A DNA stretch of 42,246 bases from assembly GCA_947177775.1 (NCBI GenBank), contig CAMWVS010000023.1:1-42246 (forward strand), given 5' to 3'. How positions within the stretch are numbered: position 1 is the first letter of the stretch; every line of letters starts with the position of its first letter. Below the pieces are notes generated by a model. That model was given only the letters and a program-made list of their open reading frames with translations, had not been told where the DNA came from and did no database searches. Origin of the DNA: an uncultured Prevotella sp. (lineage in GTDB: Bacteria > Bacteroidota > Bacteroidia > Bacteroidales > Bacteroidaceae). Below, one piece after another: positions 1 to 8,357 of this stretch. The translations under genes were made by a program, and so were the position numbers.

Positions 1-52
1 GAATCAGTCCTAATTTTTTGAGACATCAAAAAGTTTTATCGGACAGCAATAT
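1..52. mobile_element. Foreign sequence joined to the end of the DUF3987 gene, possible IS terminus
   Basis: Reading leftward (minus strand), the DUF3987 protein follows its family pattern until about the SQSK residues and then runs through a few residues (ILLSDKTF) to a stop at 26-28. The DNA from about position 52 to the edge begins CTGTCCGATAAAAC on the minus strand, which looks like the terminus of a Bacteroidales insertion sequence. I cannot see a transposase because the window ends. The alternative is a plain deletion or rearrangement junction. Confidence 0.3.
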
Positions 53-1261
53 TTTAGATTGAGAAATATCGCTTGTGGCAAACACATTTCTTATACCTCG
101 CTTGAAGCGGATGATATAGAAGCAAAAGCGACTCATCAATCCGTTCTCTGCATCAGGTATCAATCTTCTTACCTGTTCGGGAGTTCCAGCCAAAGCTACG
201 GAAACTCTCGGATTGGCTACTTCACAATACTCCCTGTCCTTGCGCCGGCTCAAACTGACCAATTCATGATGGAATGCCTTTCGCAACACATCGGAATAAT
301 TGCCATAGGCCGACTTCAATGTTTGGCTTAACGTGTCGCCCTCCGACTCAAACAACAGTCCAACTCCGTCATTATCTCCCAATATCTTCAAGAAAGAGCT
401 TGCGCTGCTATTGGCAGGAATGACGAGCATACGCATGGGCGGTTCTGTTGTCATAGTCATTCCATTATCTTTCTTACCTTTGATATAAGCATTCATCGCT
501 TCTTTATATTCCTGTTCCAATCGCTTTGAGAGTTCATGCAAATTGCGGTTAATGGGTACTACCAGTTCTCTGCATAGGGTCAATGCCCCTTTTCCCATGC
601 CTGCATCTGCCACAACAAACAGATATAGATTCGGATAAACAATGCGTTCATCGTACACACCACAAACATTATAAAAGCAAACCGACAAACACACAATAGT
701 TCCAATCAATATCGTGTCACGGTCATCCACCGAAATGGAATTGTTGACAATCTCATTTAGAAAAGGAGGAAGATGCTCAAACACACATTCAGGAAATGCA
801 GGAAGTTCTTCCTCTGACTTTATCCATTTGCCCGTTTTGCCATTTTGGATATTTGGCAAAATGGATAAATGTTCTTTGTTGGATGGAGCCAATGAGATTT
901 CGGCTTGATTTGCCAAATGGAAGAAAGAACGGATAGTAATACCTTGCCCTTTGGATTGCAGACAATGCGTATATTGTTTGTCTGTTTCTTCCCTTTGATA
1001 GGTAGGGTAAAACCTGCTGATGCGATGATAATACTCCCGTCCGTTCTCTCCCAATCCATCAACAAGTGCAAAGCCCAATTCCACCCAATCTTTATAGTTG
1101 GGTGCTATATCAATGCCACGTTGTTCTATCTCCCGAACAACACTTTCTACATCGTCTTTTACCTTATTATATATAGGAGCAATATCAGGCGTATGTATTT
1201 GCTGTATTTCAGAAGGGACATTCTCCCAATCTTGGGCGGAAAATATTTTCTTCGACATCAT
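26..1261 (-). CDS. PriCT/DUF3987 primase-helicase-like protein of an integrative element, C-terminally truncated
   Basis: Replication-type protein common in Bacteroidales mobilizable and integrative elements, found directly after a VirE_N protein. Residues about 25-120 resemble a primase C-terminal (PriCT) module (DWVELGFALVDGLGENGREY, then an RSFFHLA segment). From about residue 160 the DUF3987 P-loop ATPase-like region follows, with DAGMGKGALT as its Walker A-like loop and a SRRKDREYCEVANPRVSVAL stretch. I chose the start at MMSKKIF because the upstream in-frame residues lie inside the preceding gene; the two genes then overlap by about 53 bp, which suggests translational coupling. The protein stops abruptly after VFATSDISQSK, where relatives continue for a substantial further stretch, so it is probably truncated by an insertion or rearrangement near position 52 and may be inactive. 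Family assignment is from motif memory. Confidence 0.75.
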   Translation of the reverse strand: MMSKKIFSAQDWENVPSEIQQIHTPDIAPIYNKVKDDVESVVREIEQRGIDIAPNYKDWVELGFALVDGLGENGREYYHRISRFYPTYQREETDKQYTHCLQSKGQGITIRSFFHLANQAEISLAPSNKEHLSILPNIQNGKTGKWIKSEEELPAFPECVFEHLPPFLNEIVNNSISVDDRDTILIGTIVCLSVCFYNVCGVYDERIVYPNLYLFVVADAGMGKGALTLCRELVVPINRNLHELSKRLEQEYKEAMNAYIKGKKDNGMTMTTEPPMRMLVIPANSSASSFLKILGDNDGVGLLFESEGDTLSQTLKSAYGNYSDVLRKAFHHELVSLSRRKDREYCEVANPRVSVALAGTPEQVRRLIPDAENGLMSRFCFYIIRFKRGIRNVFATSDISQSKILLSDKTF

Positions 1262-1808
1262 CTTTGTATTTAGGGTTAATATATGCTTGTGGGTCGTGGG
1301 GTAAAAAGCATGAACGAGCCACATCACTGCCGGACATATCCACTGATGGCAAACCTGTTGCTTTGATACAGTTGGCGACAGCCTTGAAGTATCGGGAATG
1401 TTCCCAGCCCTTCAAGTCAACAGGTATTATCCACTTCAATCCACTACCAGATGGGCTGACAAATAACAGTTCCGTATTGAAATACTCATGATTGAGTAAT
1501 TGCTGTTTTAACTCCACGATATTCTCCACATGGTCGAAATCCAAACACATCAATCCTGAGTGCATAATCAGTTCCTTCTCATTCCGTTTGCGGAATAATC
1601 CCGAAAAAGTACAATAGTCGAAATGGGTGGCTTTGTATCTTTTGGATTCGGGAGAAGATCGCATCGAACGCAGAGACTCGGTTTGTGGTTGCGCATAATA
1701 CCCGATGACATAGCGATACACATCCACAATGCCTACCGCCCTTATCGGTTCGATGTTTTGAATGGGCTTGCGAAAGAACGAAAAGCAATAATCTGTCGTT
1801 CCCATCAT
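1209..1808 (-). CDS. VirE_N (BT4734/BF3469 family) N-terminal domain protein
   Basis: A 199-residue protein matching the VirE N-terminal family found in Bacteroidales integrative elements. Recognisable landmarks are a HSGLMCLDFDHV segment, the LLFVSPSGSGLKWIIPVD segment and a VARSCFLPHDP segment, a layout resembling small archaeo-eukaryotic-primase-like folds. In several relatives this domain is fused to the PriCT/DUF3987 part; here the two are separate, overlapping reading frames. It starts at the ATG that overlaps the stop of the upstream HTH gene by 4 bp (ATGA), so the three genes form one leftward operon. Its exact biochemical role is not established; participation in element replication is an inference from context. 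Confidence 0.75.
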   Translation of the reverse strand: MMGTTDYCFSFFRKPIQNIEPIRAVGIVDVYRYVIGYYAQPQTESLRSMRSSPESKRYKATHFDYCTFSGLFRKRNEKELIMHSGLMCLDFDHVENIVELKQQLLNHEYFNTELLFVSPSGSGLKWIIPVDLKGWEHSRYFKAVANCIKATGLPSVDMSGSDVARSCFLPHDPQAYINPKYKDDVEENIFRPRLGECPF

Positions 1809-2158
1809 CTGATAATCTTTTTAGATTCGACAAATCGTCTGGCTTCTTCCATTAAGTCGGCTTGGGTCTTGTGCGATTTGTTCTTCAACCAATCGTCAAT
1901 CTCCGATTGCAGGAAAGCCAAAGCCTTATTTATTTTATGTACGGGAATCTGTTTGGTAGATACCCATCCATAAACTGTCTGTTTGGCTGGATGTGATGGC
2001 AGATAAGCACAAAGTTCATCTATATCCATCCATTTGGGTGAATTACTTGCCTGCTCATGTTGCAAGGCATTTACTTTGGATTGTAGTACTTCTACGGACT
2101 CAATCAGGTAGGACAATGCATTCGGCATTTCCTTTAATGAATTTACTTTATAGGCCAT
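1805..2158 (-). CDS. Excisionase-like helix-turn-helix protein
   Basis: A 117-residue protein with a helical N-terminus (about residues 10-40, probable coiled coil) followed by a MerR/excisionase-type winged helix: WMDIDELCAYLPSHPAKQTVYGWV, then IPVHKINKALAFLQSEIDDWL. Such proteins sit beside tyrosine integrases in Bacteroidales elements, where they control excision or the replication genes. It is the first gene of the operon that continues into the VirE_N and DUF3987 genes (4-bp overlap). A TACTTTTG -7 box lies 26 bp upstream of the start codon. I do not assign a specific name. Confidence 0.75.
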   Translation of the reverse strand: MAYKVNSLKEMPNALSYLIESVEVLQSKVNALQHEQASNSPKWMDIDELCAYLPSHPAKQTVYGWVSTKQIPVHKINKALAFLQSEIDDWLKNKSHKTQADLMEEARRFVESKKIIR

Positions 2159-2183
2159 TTTCTTCGTATTAAAGTTGATGCCA

Positions 2184-2191
2184 CAAAAGTA
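2184..2191 (-). promoter_or_regulatory. Bacteroidota -7 box for the HTH/VirE_N/DUF3987 operon
   Basis: The minus strand reads TACTTTTG, a full match to TAnnTTTG, and ends 25 nt before the ATG of the excisionase-like gene. A convincing -33 element is not obvious. Confidence 0.55.
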
Positions 2192-2366
2192 TAGGGATGT
2201 TTATGAGTGCTAAATAGGTGCTTGAAAGCCACCAATTAGCCACTTATTTGCCACCGATAGATTTAGTTTTCATTAACACAATGATTTACTGAAAGAGATA
2301 ATAAAATAGGGATAAACCACTATTAGGACTAATACCCTCTTCACAGAGAACATCTATACAACAAAA

Positions 2367-2399
2367 TCCCCCTCAAAAAGCCGATGTTTCATGAGGGGA
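2367..2399 (-). terminator. Probable integrase terminator
   Basis: The arms TCCCC(C)TCA and TGAGGGGA form an 8-bp stem with one bulge; on the minus strand the stem is followed by ATTTTGTTG. It lies 72 bp beyond the integrase stop codon. The U-tract is only moderate. Confidence 0.4.
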
Positions 2400-2470
2400 A
2401 TACGGTGGTAAGTGTGTCGTTGACATTATATAAGTCGTTGGTGCTCAATGGTGTAAGTTTCCACTATAAC

Positions 2471-3733
2471 CTATAAGTCCAAATTTTCTATATACAGCGT
2501 ATTGGCAGCTTTCTCTTTTTGTTCGTTTACGATATGCGTATAAATCTGCGTGGTTTTGACGTTTGTATGTCCCATCAACGACTTAATGGTGTATATGTCA
2601 ACACCATTTTCCAACAATAGCGAAGTGTAGCTATGCCGGCCACAATGGAAGGTGATATGTTTCTTGATGCCGGATGCTTCTATCCAAGCTTTCAAAGGAC
2701 GGGAAATCCAAGAGGCATCTGTCAATCCCTCAAAAACGAGTGTTTCATCATTACTTGGACGTTTACCACATAATTGAAGGGCTTGTTGAATGACAGGCTT
2801 ATAATCGGGTCGTTTTGTTTTTTGCTGAATCACGACCGCTTGCCATGTACCTTTGCTTGTCTGTTGAATCTGCTGCCATTTCAATGCCTGAATATCGCTA
2901 TGTCGCAATCCTGTAAGGATAGAAAACAAGAACGCACGTTTCAAAACATCATCTTTGCAAGGAGTATCAACCAACATTTGCACTTCATTCATAGTAAGTG
3001 CAACACGAGGTGTCTCTATGTTTGTTATTCCTTTTACTTTTGCGCTGATGTCAACCGTCAGATATTCATCAACGAACGCCTGTTTCAATCCGGCTTTGAG
3101 GATGGAGAAATAGGTGGATGCCGTATTCTGTGAGATAGTTCCTTTCTTATTACCTCCCATCGGGGCACGTAACAGGAACATCTTGATGTCTTCAAGTAGT
3201 TTTACGGAAATCGTCTTAAACGGAATCGGGTTACCTTGCGAATAGATTTTCAATAGTTCTCCCACACGGGTCCAATTGACTATGATTGAATTAGAACTAT
3301 TGGGATGCCGTTTACTGATGATGCCATTGAAGTATTTGATAAAGTCCTGTTCGCTTCGTTCATTTTGTGCCGCGATTTCGTTTTCCTTATCAGTGTAGAG
3401 GACTGCACTGTCATATTCGTGTTGGCGTAACTTACGCACATTGTCGGCATAGATACAAGCCTCTTGGTCTATCGTTGAACGGCATTGGATAATTCCATTC
3501 AAATCACGCTTAGGCTTATAGTTGAATGTTCCATCCGGCAAGATACGTGCAATGGACGATTTGTCCCAAACAGGTGTGGATATAGTCCGGTTAATGGATT
3601 CTACCACACGGCTTGCACGGGTTGAACCTCGCTTGTAAACCGGGTACGACTCTATAATCAGATACCACTCTTCTTTGTAGTTCGACCTTCTAAGCTTGAC
3701 GGTCACTTTGGTATGAGGTAACGCTTTCTTCAT
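2471..3733 (-). CDS. Tyrosine recombinase / site-specific integrase
   Basis: A 420-residue phage-type integrase of the Bacteroidales kind. The N-terminal arm-binding part and SAM-like core-binding domain (about residues 1-235) are followed by the catalytic domain with the expected residues: Arg277 in TGLRHSD, His363 and Arg366 in HCGRH, His389 in MGHTN and the nucleophile Tyr398 in TQIYTHI. It catalyses integration and excision of the element through a covalent phosphotyrosine intermediate. Its start overlaps the stop of the upstream zinc-ribbon/HTH gene by 4 bp. Position next to the chromosomal dnaK gene puts the element end just to the right of the HTH gene. The catalytic residues are all present, so it may still be active although the element is broken at its left. 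Confidence 0.92.
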   Translation of the reverse strand: MKKALPHTKVTVKLRRSNYKEEWYLIIESYPVYKRGSTRASRVVESINRTISTPVWDKSSIARILPDGTFNYKPKRDLNGIIQCRSTIDQEACIYADNVRKLRQHEYDSAVLYTDKENEIAAQNERSEQDFIKYFNGIISKRHPNSSNSIIVNWTRVGELLKIYSQGNPIPFKTISVKLLEDIKMFLLRAPMGGNKKGTISQNTASTYFSILKAGLKQAFVDEYLTVDISAKVKGITNIETPRVALTMNEVQMLVDTPCKDDVLKRAFLFSILTGLRHSDIQALKWQQIQQTSKGTWQAVVIQQKTKRPDYKPVIQQALQLCGKRPSNDETLVFEGLTDASWISRPLKAWIEASGIKKHITFHCGRHSYTSLLLENGVDIYTIKSLMGHTNVKTTQIYTHIVNEQKEKAANTLYIENLDL

Positions 3734-4293
3734 TCTACTTCTGATTTATATAGATTATCAATTTCTTGTTTGGGTACATACACATAGTTTCCTATTTGTC
3801 TTGAGGGGATGGAGTATTTTCTGACGTGCGCCCATACTGAACTATCATTAATATGATACTTCTCACAAATCTCTGTAATGGTATAACAATCCTCCGGATC
3901 TAAGCTATATGTTTTAGGAACAGGCTTTTCTTTCTCTGCAATACTTTCCGCTCTGTTCAGAAAAAGCCGTTCCATTTCGGAGCGTTTGATTCGTGTGAGT
4001 CTTGTACCCATGTTGATTACTGGAATACGTCCTAATTTGATTAGACGATAGAGGGTACTGCGTTCCACCCCGAACATAGCTACCGCTTCCTTTACAGAAA
4101 TATACTCTCTGATGTCTGATACTTGTCGGGCAATGGCTTCTAACTTTGCGTTTCTATCCTTTGTATCCTTTTTGCGTTTCCAAGCCACTTTGCCACATTT
4201 AGGAGAACAGTAATGGCTGTCGAGTGTTTTTGCGACAAATACTTTGCCGCAGACCTTACACTTCCGTTTGATTTCAAATCCAATTGTTGGCAT
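3730..4293 (-). CDS. Zinc-ribbon plus double helix-turn-helix DNA-binding protein
   Basis: A 187-residue protein if started at MPTIGFEIKRKC; an upstream ATG at 4345-4347 would add 18 residues. It opens with a zinc-ribbon-like Cys pattern (CKVCGK then HYCSPKCGK, about residues 11-34), followed by an excisionase-type HTH (YISVKEAVAMFGVERSTLYR to RIPVINMG) and a second one near the C-terminus (YTITEICEKYHINDSSVWAHV). Such proteins precede integrase genes in many Bacteroidales elements and probably control excision. It overlaps the integrase start by 4 bp, making a two-gene unit. ATCTACTTTT occurs twice upstream (4296-4305 and 4349-4358) and may be a binding site. Confidence 0.75.
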   Translation of the reverse strand: MPTIGFEIKRKCKVCGKVFVAKTLDSHYCSPKCGKVAWKRKKDTKDRNAKLEAIARQVSDIREYISVKEAVAMFGVERSTLYRLIKLGRIPVINMGTRLTRIKRSEMERLFLNRAESIAEKEKPVPKTYSLDPEDCYTITEICEKYHINDSSVWAHVRKYSIPSRQIGNYVYVPKQEIDNLYKSEVE

Positions 4294-4440
4294 ATCATCT
4301 ACTTTTAAGTATGTATTAGTATGTATAAGTGTGATTAAGTCCCACATTATCTACTTTTTTGTCTTGTCACAAGCATGTCGCAAATAAGAGATAAAAAAGC
4401 CCATAGAAAACACATAGCAACCATGAACCCTATAAACACA
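4294..4440. other. Junction between integrative element and chromosome
   Basis: This gap separates the first element gene from the dnaK terminator and should contain the element's right end. It holds the repeated ATCTACTTTT motif and an 11-bp dyad (CTTGTcACAAG, 4363-4373) that could be a recombinase core site. No tRNA is present. The exact boundary cannot be fixed without the other end or an empty site. Confidence 0.35.
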
Positions 4441-4473
4441 AAAAGCGTGCAGCTCATTGAGCTGCACGCTTTT
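4441..4473 (-). terminator. dnaK transcription terminator
   Basis: A perfect 15-bp stem (AAAAGCGTGCAGCTC and its complement) with a 3-nt loop. On the minus strand it is followed by TTTTTGTGTTT. It lies 34 bp past the dnaK stop codon. Confidence 0.9.
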
Positions 4474-4506
4474 GCTTATTATTTATTATCTGTTTCCTTA
4501 TCGGAA

Positions 4507-6423
4507 TCATTTAACCTCCTCGAAGTCTGCATCCTGCACTTCGTCGGTGCTGTTCTGCTGGCCTCCGGCCTGCTGTCCGTTGAAGCCTTGGTCGGCACCA
4601 GGCTGAGCGCCTTGAGCACCTGCACCCTGATACATCTGAGCACTTGCGGCCTGCATGACCTGGTTGAGGTTGTTGATGGCAGAGTCGATGGCAGCAACGT
4701 CACCGTTCTTGTGGGCATCCTTCAGAGTCTGGAGGGCTGTCTCGATGGCCGGCTTCTGGTCTGCGGGAATCTTGTCACCGTTGTCTTTCAGGAAGTTCTC
4801 GGTCGTGAAGATCATTGAGTCAGCCTGGTTTAGCTTGTCAATGCGCTCACGCTCTTTCTTGTCGTTCTCGGCATTCTGCTCGGCTTCAGCCTTCATGCGG
4901 TCGATTTCCTCCTGGCTCAGACCGGAAGAAGCCTCGATGCGGATTGCCTGCTCCTTGCCAGTTGCCTTGTCCTTGGCAGACACTTTGAGGATTCCGTTGG
5001 CGTCGATATCGAATGTTACTTCAATTTGAGGAACGCCGCGGCGTGCTGGAGCAATGCCGGTGAGGTTGAACTGACCGATGCTCTTGTTCTGAGCAGCCAT
5101 GGGGCGCTCACCCTGCAGCACGTGGATTGTAACTTCAGTCTGGTTGTCGGTTGCAGTAGAGAACACCTCACTCTTCTTGCAGGGGATAGTGGTGTTGCTC
5201 TCAATGAGCTTCGTCATCACACCGCCCATGGTCTCAATACCCAATGTCAGAGGAGTAACGTCGAGCAGCACGATGTCGCCGACGCCGCCTTCCTTGTTGA
5301 GGATAGCTCCCTGAATTGATGCACCGACAGCCACAACTTCGTCAGGATTTACACCCTTTGAAGGCTCCTTGCCGAAATAGTTCTTTACCAAAGTCTGGAC
5401 AGCAGGGATACGGCTTGAACCACCTACGAGGATAACCTCGTCGATATCGGATGTTGACAATTTTGCATCGCGCATTGCGTTCTGGCAGGGGATGAGACAG
5501 TTCTGAATCAGTTCGTGAGCCAGCTGCTCAAACTTGGCACGTGTCAGAGTCTTCACAAGGTGCTTGGGTACACCGCCAACGGGCATGATGTAGGGCAGGT
5601 TGATTTCCGTAGACGTAGAGCTTGACAGCTCAATCTTTGCCTTTTCGGCTGCCTCTTTCAGACGCTGCATGGCCATAGGATCCTGAGTGAGGTCAGCGCC
5701 CTCGTCGTTCTTGAATTCCTGAACGAGCCAGTCGATGATAACCTGGTCGAAGTCGTCACCTCCGAGGTGTGTGTCACCATTTGTTGAGAGCACTTCAAAC
5801 ACACCGCCGCCGAACTCAAGGATTGAGATATCGAATGTACCGCCACCAAGGTCGAACACGGCAATCTTCATGTCCTTGTTGGCCTTGTCAACACCATAGG
5901 CCAAAGCGGCTGCTGTAGGCTCATTCACGATACGGCGCACATTGAGACCTGCAATCTGTCCGGCCTCTTTTGTTGCCTGACGCTGAGAGTCAGAGAAGTA
6001 TGCCGGCACGGTGATTACGGCGTCCGTCACTTCCTGTCCGAGATAGTCCTCGGCCGTCTTCTTCATCTTCTGCAGAACCATAGCCGAAATCTCCTGCGGA
6101 GTATATTTGCGTCCGTCGATGTCCACACGAGGATAGCCTCCCTCGTTTACAACGTTGAACGGCACGCGTCCGATTTCTTTCTCTGTCTGTGCCCATGTCT
6201 CACCCATGAAGCGCTTTATACTATAAACAGTCTTCATCGGATTTGTGATGGCCTGGCGTTTAGCAGGGTCTCCCACCTTGCGCTCGCCGCCGTCAACGAA
6301 TCCTACTACAGAAGGAGTTGTGCGCTTGCCTTCGCTGTTTGCTATAACTACCGGCTCATTGCCTTCGAATACGGCAACACATGAGTTAGTTGTTCCTAAG
6401 TCTATTCCAATGATCTTTCCCAT
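4507..6423 (-). CDS. dnaK: Molecular chaperone DnaK (Hsp70)
   Basis: A 638-residue Hsp70, normal length for the family. The N-terminal ATPase domain shows the phosphate-1 loop [13 protein letters not shown] at residues 4-16, YSIKRFMG, the phosphate-2 motif [14 protein letters not shown] and the adenosine motif [10 protein letters not shown]. The substrate-binding domain follows ([13 protein letters not shown] linker, then [13 protein letters not shown]), and the tail is Gly/Gln-rich, ending in DADFEEVK. It folds and protects cytosolic proteins with DnaJ and GrpE; those partner genes are not next to it, so it is monocistronic here. A sigma-54-like promoter lies upstream and a strong terminator follows. 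Confidence 0.98.
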   Translation of the reverse strand: MGKIIGIDLGTTNSCVAVFEGNEPVVIANSEGKRTTPSVVGFVDGGERKVGDPAKRQAITNPMKTVYSIKRFMGETWAQTEKEIGRVPFNVVNEGGYPRVDIDGRKYTPQEISAMVLQKMKKTAEDYLGQEVTDAVITVPAYFSDSQRQATKEAGQIAGLNVRRIVNEPTAAALAYGVDKANKDMKIAVFDLGGGTFDISILEFGGGVFEVLSTNGDTHLGGDDFDQVIIDWLVQEFKNDEGADLTQDPMAMQRLKEAAEKAKIELSSSTSTEINLPYIMPVGGVPKHLVKTLTRAKFEQLAHELIQNCLIPCQNAMRDAKLSTSDIDEVILVGGSSRIPAVQTLVKNYFGKEPSKGVNPDEVVAVGASIQGAILNKEGGVGDIVLLDVTPLTLGIETMGGVMTKLIESNTTIPCKKSEVFSTATDNQTEVTIHVLQGERPMAAQNKSIGQFNLTGIAPARRGVPQIEVTFDIDANGILKVSAKDKATGKEQAIRIEASSGLSQEEIDRMKAEAEQNAENDKKERERIDKLNQADSMIFTTENFLKDNGDKIPADQKPAIETALQTLKDAHKNGDVAAIDSAINNLNQVMQAASAQMYQGAGAQGAQPGADQGFNGQQAGGQQNSTDEVQDADFEEVK

Positions 6424-6497
6424 AATCTTATTTTTTTATTGTTTCTATTCTTCTTTAATTATTTGCGGATTAGCTGTTTGCTATCCGCCGATATTAT

Positions 6498-6513
6498 AGC
6501 AAAGCGTATGCCA
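6498..6513 (-). promoter_or_regulatory. Candidate sigma-54 promoter of dnaK
   Basis: The minus strand reads TGGCATACGCTTTGCT: a GG (-24) and GC (-12) separated by exactly 10 nt, matching TGGCAC-N5-TTGCW except for the sixth base. It begins about 75 nt upstream of the dnaK ATG. No proper TAnnTTTG box was found in the same interval (the nearest, TACGCTTTG, overlaps this motif and has one base too many). Confidence 0.5.
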
Positions 6514-6579
6514 GAATTTTTTTTGCTCTGACATTGTCTGTTTATTGCGTCATTTTGTCATGTTGCGATTTTTTTTTAT

Positions 6580-6587
6580 TATCTTTG
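6580..6587 (+). promoter_or_regulatory. Bacteroidota -7 box for the secreted protein at 6685
   Basis: TATCTTTG matches TAnnTTTG, with a TTG at 6562-6564 as a plausible -33 element. The leader to the ATG would be about 90 nt. Confidence 0.6.
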
Positions 6588-6684
6588 CCACATATAAGTT
6601 TCATTCAGCAGGTGAACTGCTGTATTGTGCTTGTTTGTATTATCTTATGTGACATAAAATGAAGTCTACTTAATATCTAAATAA

Positions 6685-7980
6685 ATGAAAAGAGTCTTGT
6701 TATTGGCAAGTGTGTCTGTTGCAATGCTTGCAGCATCGGCGCAAAATTCCTATATCGTTAAGACCAAGGGAGCCAAAAAGGTTGCCGTGGCTCAGAACGG
6801 GGTGGGTAGTGGCAGCGAAGTGGAAGAAAAGAAAGCTCATGATTTTGTGAGTGATAATTTCAAATTTCGCAGTCTCTGCGATTGGCGTGAAGGTATGCGT
6901 TTTATGGTTCTTCCAGAGAAATATGACCTCGTGGTCAATACCTTCTGCGATGCAGTCACGGGCAAAGAAGTAAGCAGCGGCCGTCTGCGTTATAAGATTA
7001 TGGTATATAAGGGGCATGATGAGGCACCGGACGGTCACGCCCGCATCCACTTTGTCTGCGAGGATGACAGTATGGCATACTATTATCAGGTGCCGAACGG
7101 AACGTTTGAGGACTATTGCTACGGCAAGCTTGGCGTTCCCACGTTGGCCTATCTCGGCGATGTTGACATAGCGCGCACCAAGCTGATGGGCGCCCGGCTC
7201 TATACCAAAGCCACGCTCTATCGCGTTGACACCCAGATGGATGGCGAGGGATATGAGGAAGTCACCGTCCCGCTCAATGAGGAAGTTACAGTCAAGGCCG
7301 TCGGTGTCGGCAGCAGGAGCTATCCCGTCAAGATAATAGTCGAGGACAAGAAGGGGCGCCAGTTCTATCAGAATGTGGCCATGAGCAAGACAAACTGCGG
7401 CATGCGTGACGACGAGTTTATCATGGACAATACCAAATTCACGTTCAACGGCTCCTTTGAACTCATAGATGCCAAAGTGACAGCCACCGGCGAATATGCA
7501 AAATACATAGGTAAGTCCGTCCACACTAAATATGCCACGAACATGGTCAACGCCGAGGGTGAGAATGTGAGGATAGCCCGCATGTCGTCTTTCACGATTG
7601 ATAAGATTTTGGCACAGGACAACACCAACTATGTCATGATGACGCTGAAGAGCGCCGCCACCGGCGCCGTCTATACGAAGCGTGTGACATTCGTCAACGC
7701 CAACGTGGCCGGTGACATTGACGGCTATAAGGAAGACTATTTCCACTATCTCTTCGGACAGGGCTCGGCCGGACTTAACAAAGTGCCCGCTTCCCACCGG
7801 AAGATGATACAGCAGGGCCGTGTTGCCGCCGGATTTACAAAAGAAGAGGTGCGCATGGCCAAGGGGGAACCCAACCGTACGGCAGCTTCCAGCAACGGCC
7901 GTGTGGACTGGATTTATAACAACGGAACAATCGTCAAGTTCAACTCTGCCGGTAAGGTCATCGGAGTACAGAAACACTGA
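6685..7980 (+). CDS. Secreted protein of unknown function
   Basis: A 431-residue protein with a clear signal peptide (MKRVLLLASVSVAMLAASAQ, cleavage after about residue 19-20) and no lipobox cysteine, so probably periplasmic or exported. The middle contains repeated beta-rich segments of 70-100 residues. The C-terminal 50 residues (FTKEEVRMAKGEP, DWIYNNGTIVKFNSAGKVIG) resemble the small BamE/SmpA-like fold, in which G.....V....G.P is typical; this is a weak resemblance only. It has its own -7 box and is followed by a very long hairpin, so it is likely transcribed alone. The opposite strand is also open over nearly the whole length, but only this strand has a signal peptide, promoter and terminator. 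Confidence 0.8.
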   Translation: MKRVLLLASVSVAMLAASAQNSYIVKTKGAKKVAVAQNGVGSGSEVEEKKAHDFVSDNFKFRSLCDWREGMRFMVLPEKYDLVVNTFCDAVTGKEVSSGRLRYKIMVYKGHDEAPDGHARIHFVCEDDSMAYYYQVPNGTFEDYCYGKLGVPTLAYLGDVDIARTKLMGARLYTKATLYRVDTQMDGEGYEEVTVPLNEEVTVKAVGVGSRSYPVKIIVEDKKGRQFYQNVAMSKTNCGMRDDEFIMDNTKFTFNGSFELIDAKVTATGEYAKYIGKSVHTKYATNMVNAEGENVRIARMSSFTIDKILAQDNTNYVMMTLKSAATGAVYTKRVTFVNANVAGDIDGYKEDYFHYLFGQGSAGLNKVPASHRKMIQQGRVAAGFTKEEVRMAKGEPNRTAASSNGRVDWIYNNGTIVKFNSAGKVIGVQKH

Positions 7981-8042
7981 TTCTTCAATCCCTGCGGGTT
8001 CCTTGTATTAAGGCCAAGTGAGTGTGGCATGGATGAGGTTTT

Positions 8043-8128
8043 AAATATCGCTATATATATATAAATAAGGTGAGGGATAAGTTGAAATTCATTTATCCCT
8101 CACCTTATTTATATATATAGCGATATTT
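8043..8128 (+). terminator. Very long inverted repeat / terminator
   Basis: The left arm 8043-8080 (38 nt) and right arm 8093-8128 (36 nt) are complementary along their whole length except for one extra AT in the left arm; the loop is 12 nt. The outer half is AT-rich (TATATATATA), the inner half reads GGTGAGGGATAA. It lies 62 bp after the secreted-protein gene and probably ends its transcription, but the stem is far longer than a terminator needs. Confidence 0.7.
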
Positions 8129-8314
8129 CTTATTGTTGCGGATAGTGATGTGGCCGAAGAAGCGGTCTCTATCCGCAATAGACGGATTTATGCCAATTTG
8201 GCCGACTCTATCGGTAGTCTCATGTAGACAAGAAGATTGTTGTCAATCTGTTTATTTAAGATGATTCCCGGATATGTCTGATTTTATTGCGTAATCAGTC
8301 TTAATATAAAACAG

Positions 8315-8357
8315 GGGGCATCAAAATGCAATTTTAAAAACCGCATTTTGATGCCCC
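8315..8357 (-). terminator. recA terminator
   Basis: A perfect 15-bp stem (GGGGCATCAAAATGC, 8315-8329, with 8343-8357) and a 13-nt loop; on the minus strand it is followed by CTGTTTTATATT. It lies about 40 bp past the recA stop codon. Confidence 0.85.

Larger units (their letters stand above)
2159..2470. other. Intergenic region of the integrative element
   Basis: This 312-bp gap separates the integrase from the HTH operon. It holds the -7 box at 2184-2191, closely spaced GCCAC(C/T) motifs at about 2226-2260 that could be binding sites, and a hairpin at 2367-2399. No coding sequence of convincing quality was seen. Confidence 0.5.

Noticed and set aside
1262..1327. Upstream start for the DUF3987 protein
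   Set aside because: The residues are an out-of-frame reading of the VirE_N gene end, so the MMSKKIF start is preferred.
4294..4440. tRNA gene as integration target
   Set aside because: No cloverleaf-compatible sequence or GTTCGANTC-type T-loop could be found near the element end.
4507..6423. Plus-strand small frames across dnaK
   Set aside because: All are shadows of the dnaK coding sequence.
6700..7977. 425-codon open frame opposite the secreted protein gene
   Set aside because: The plus strand has a signal peptide, -7 box and terminator; the minus strand has none.
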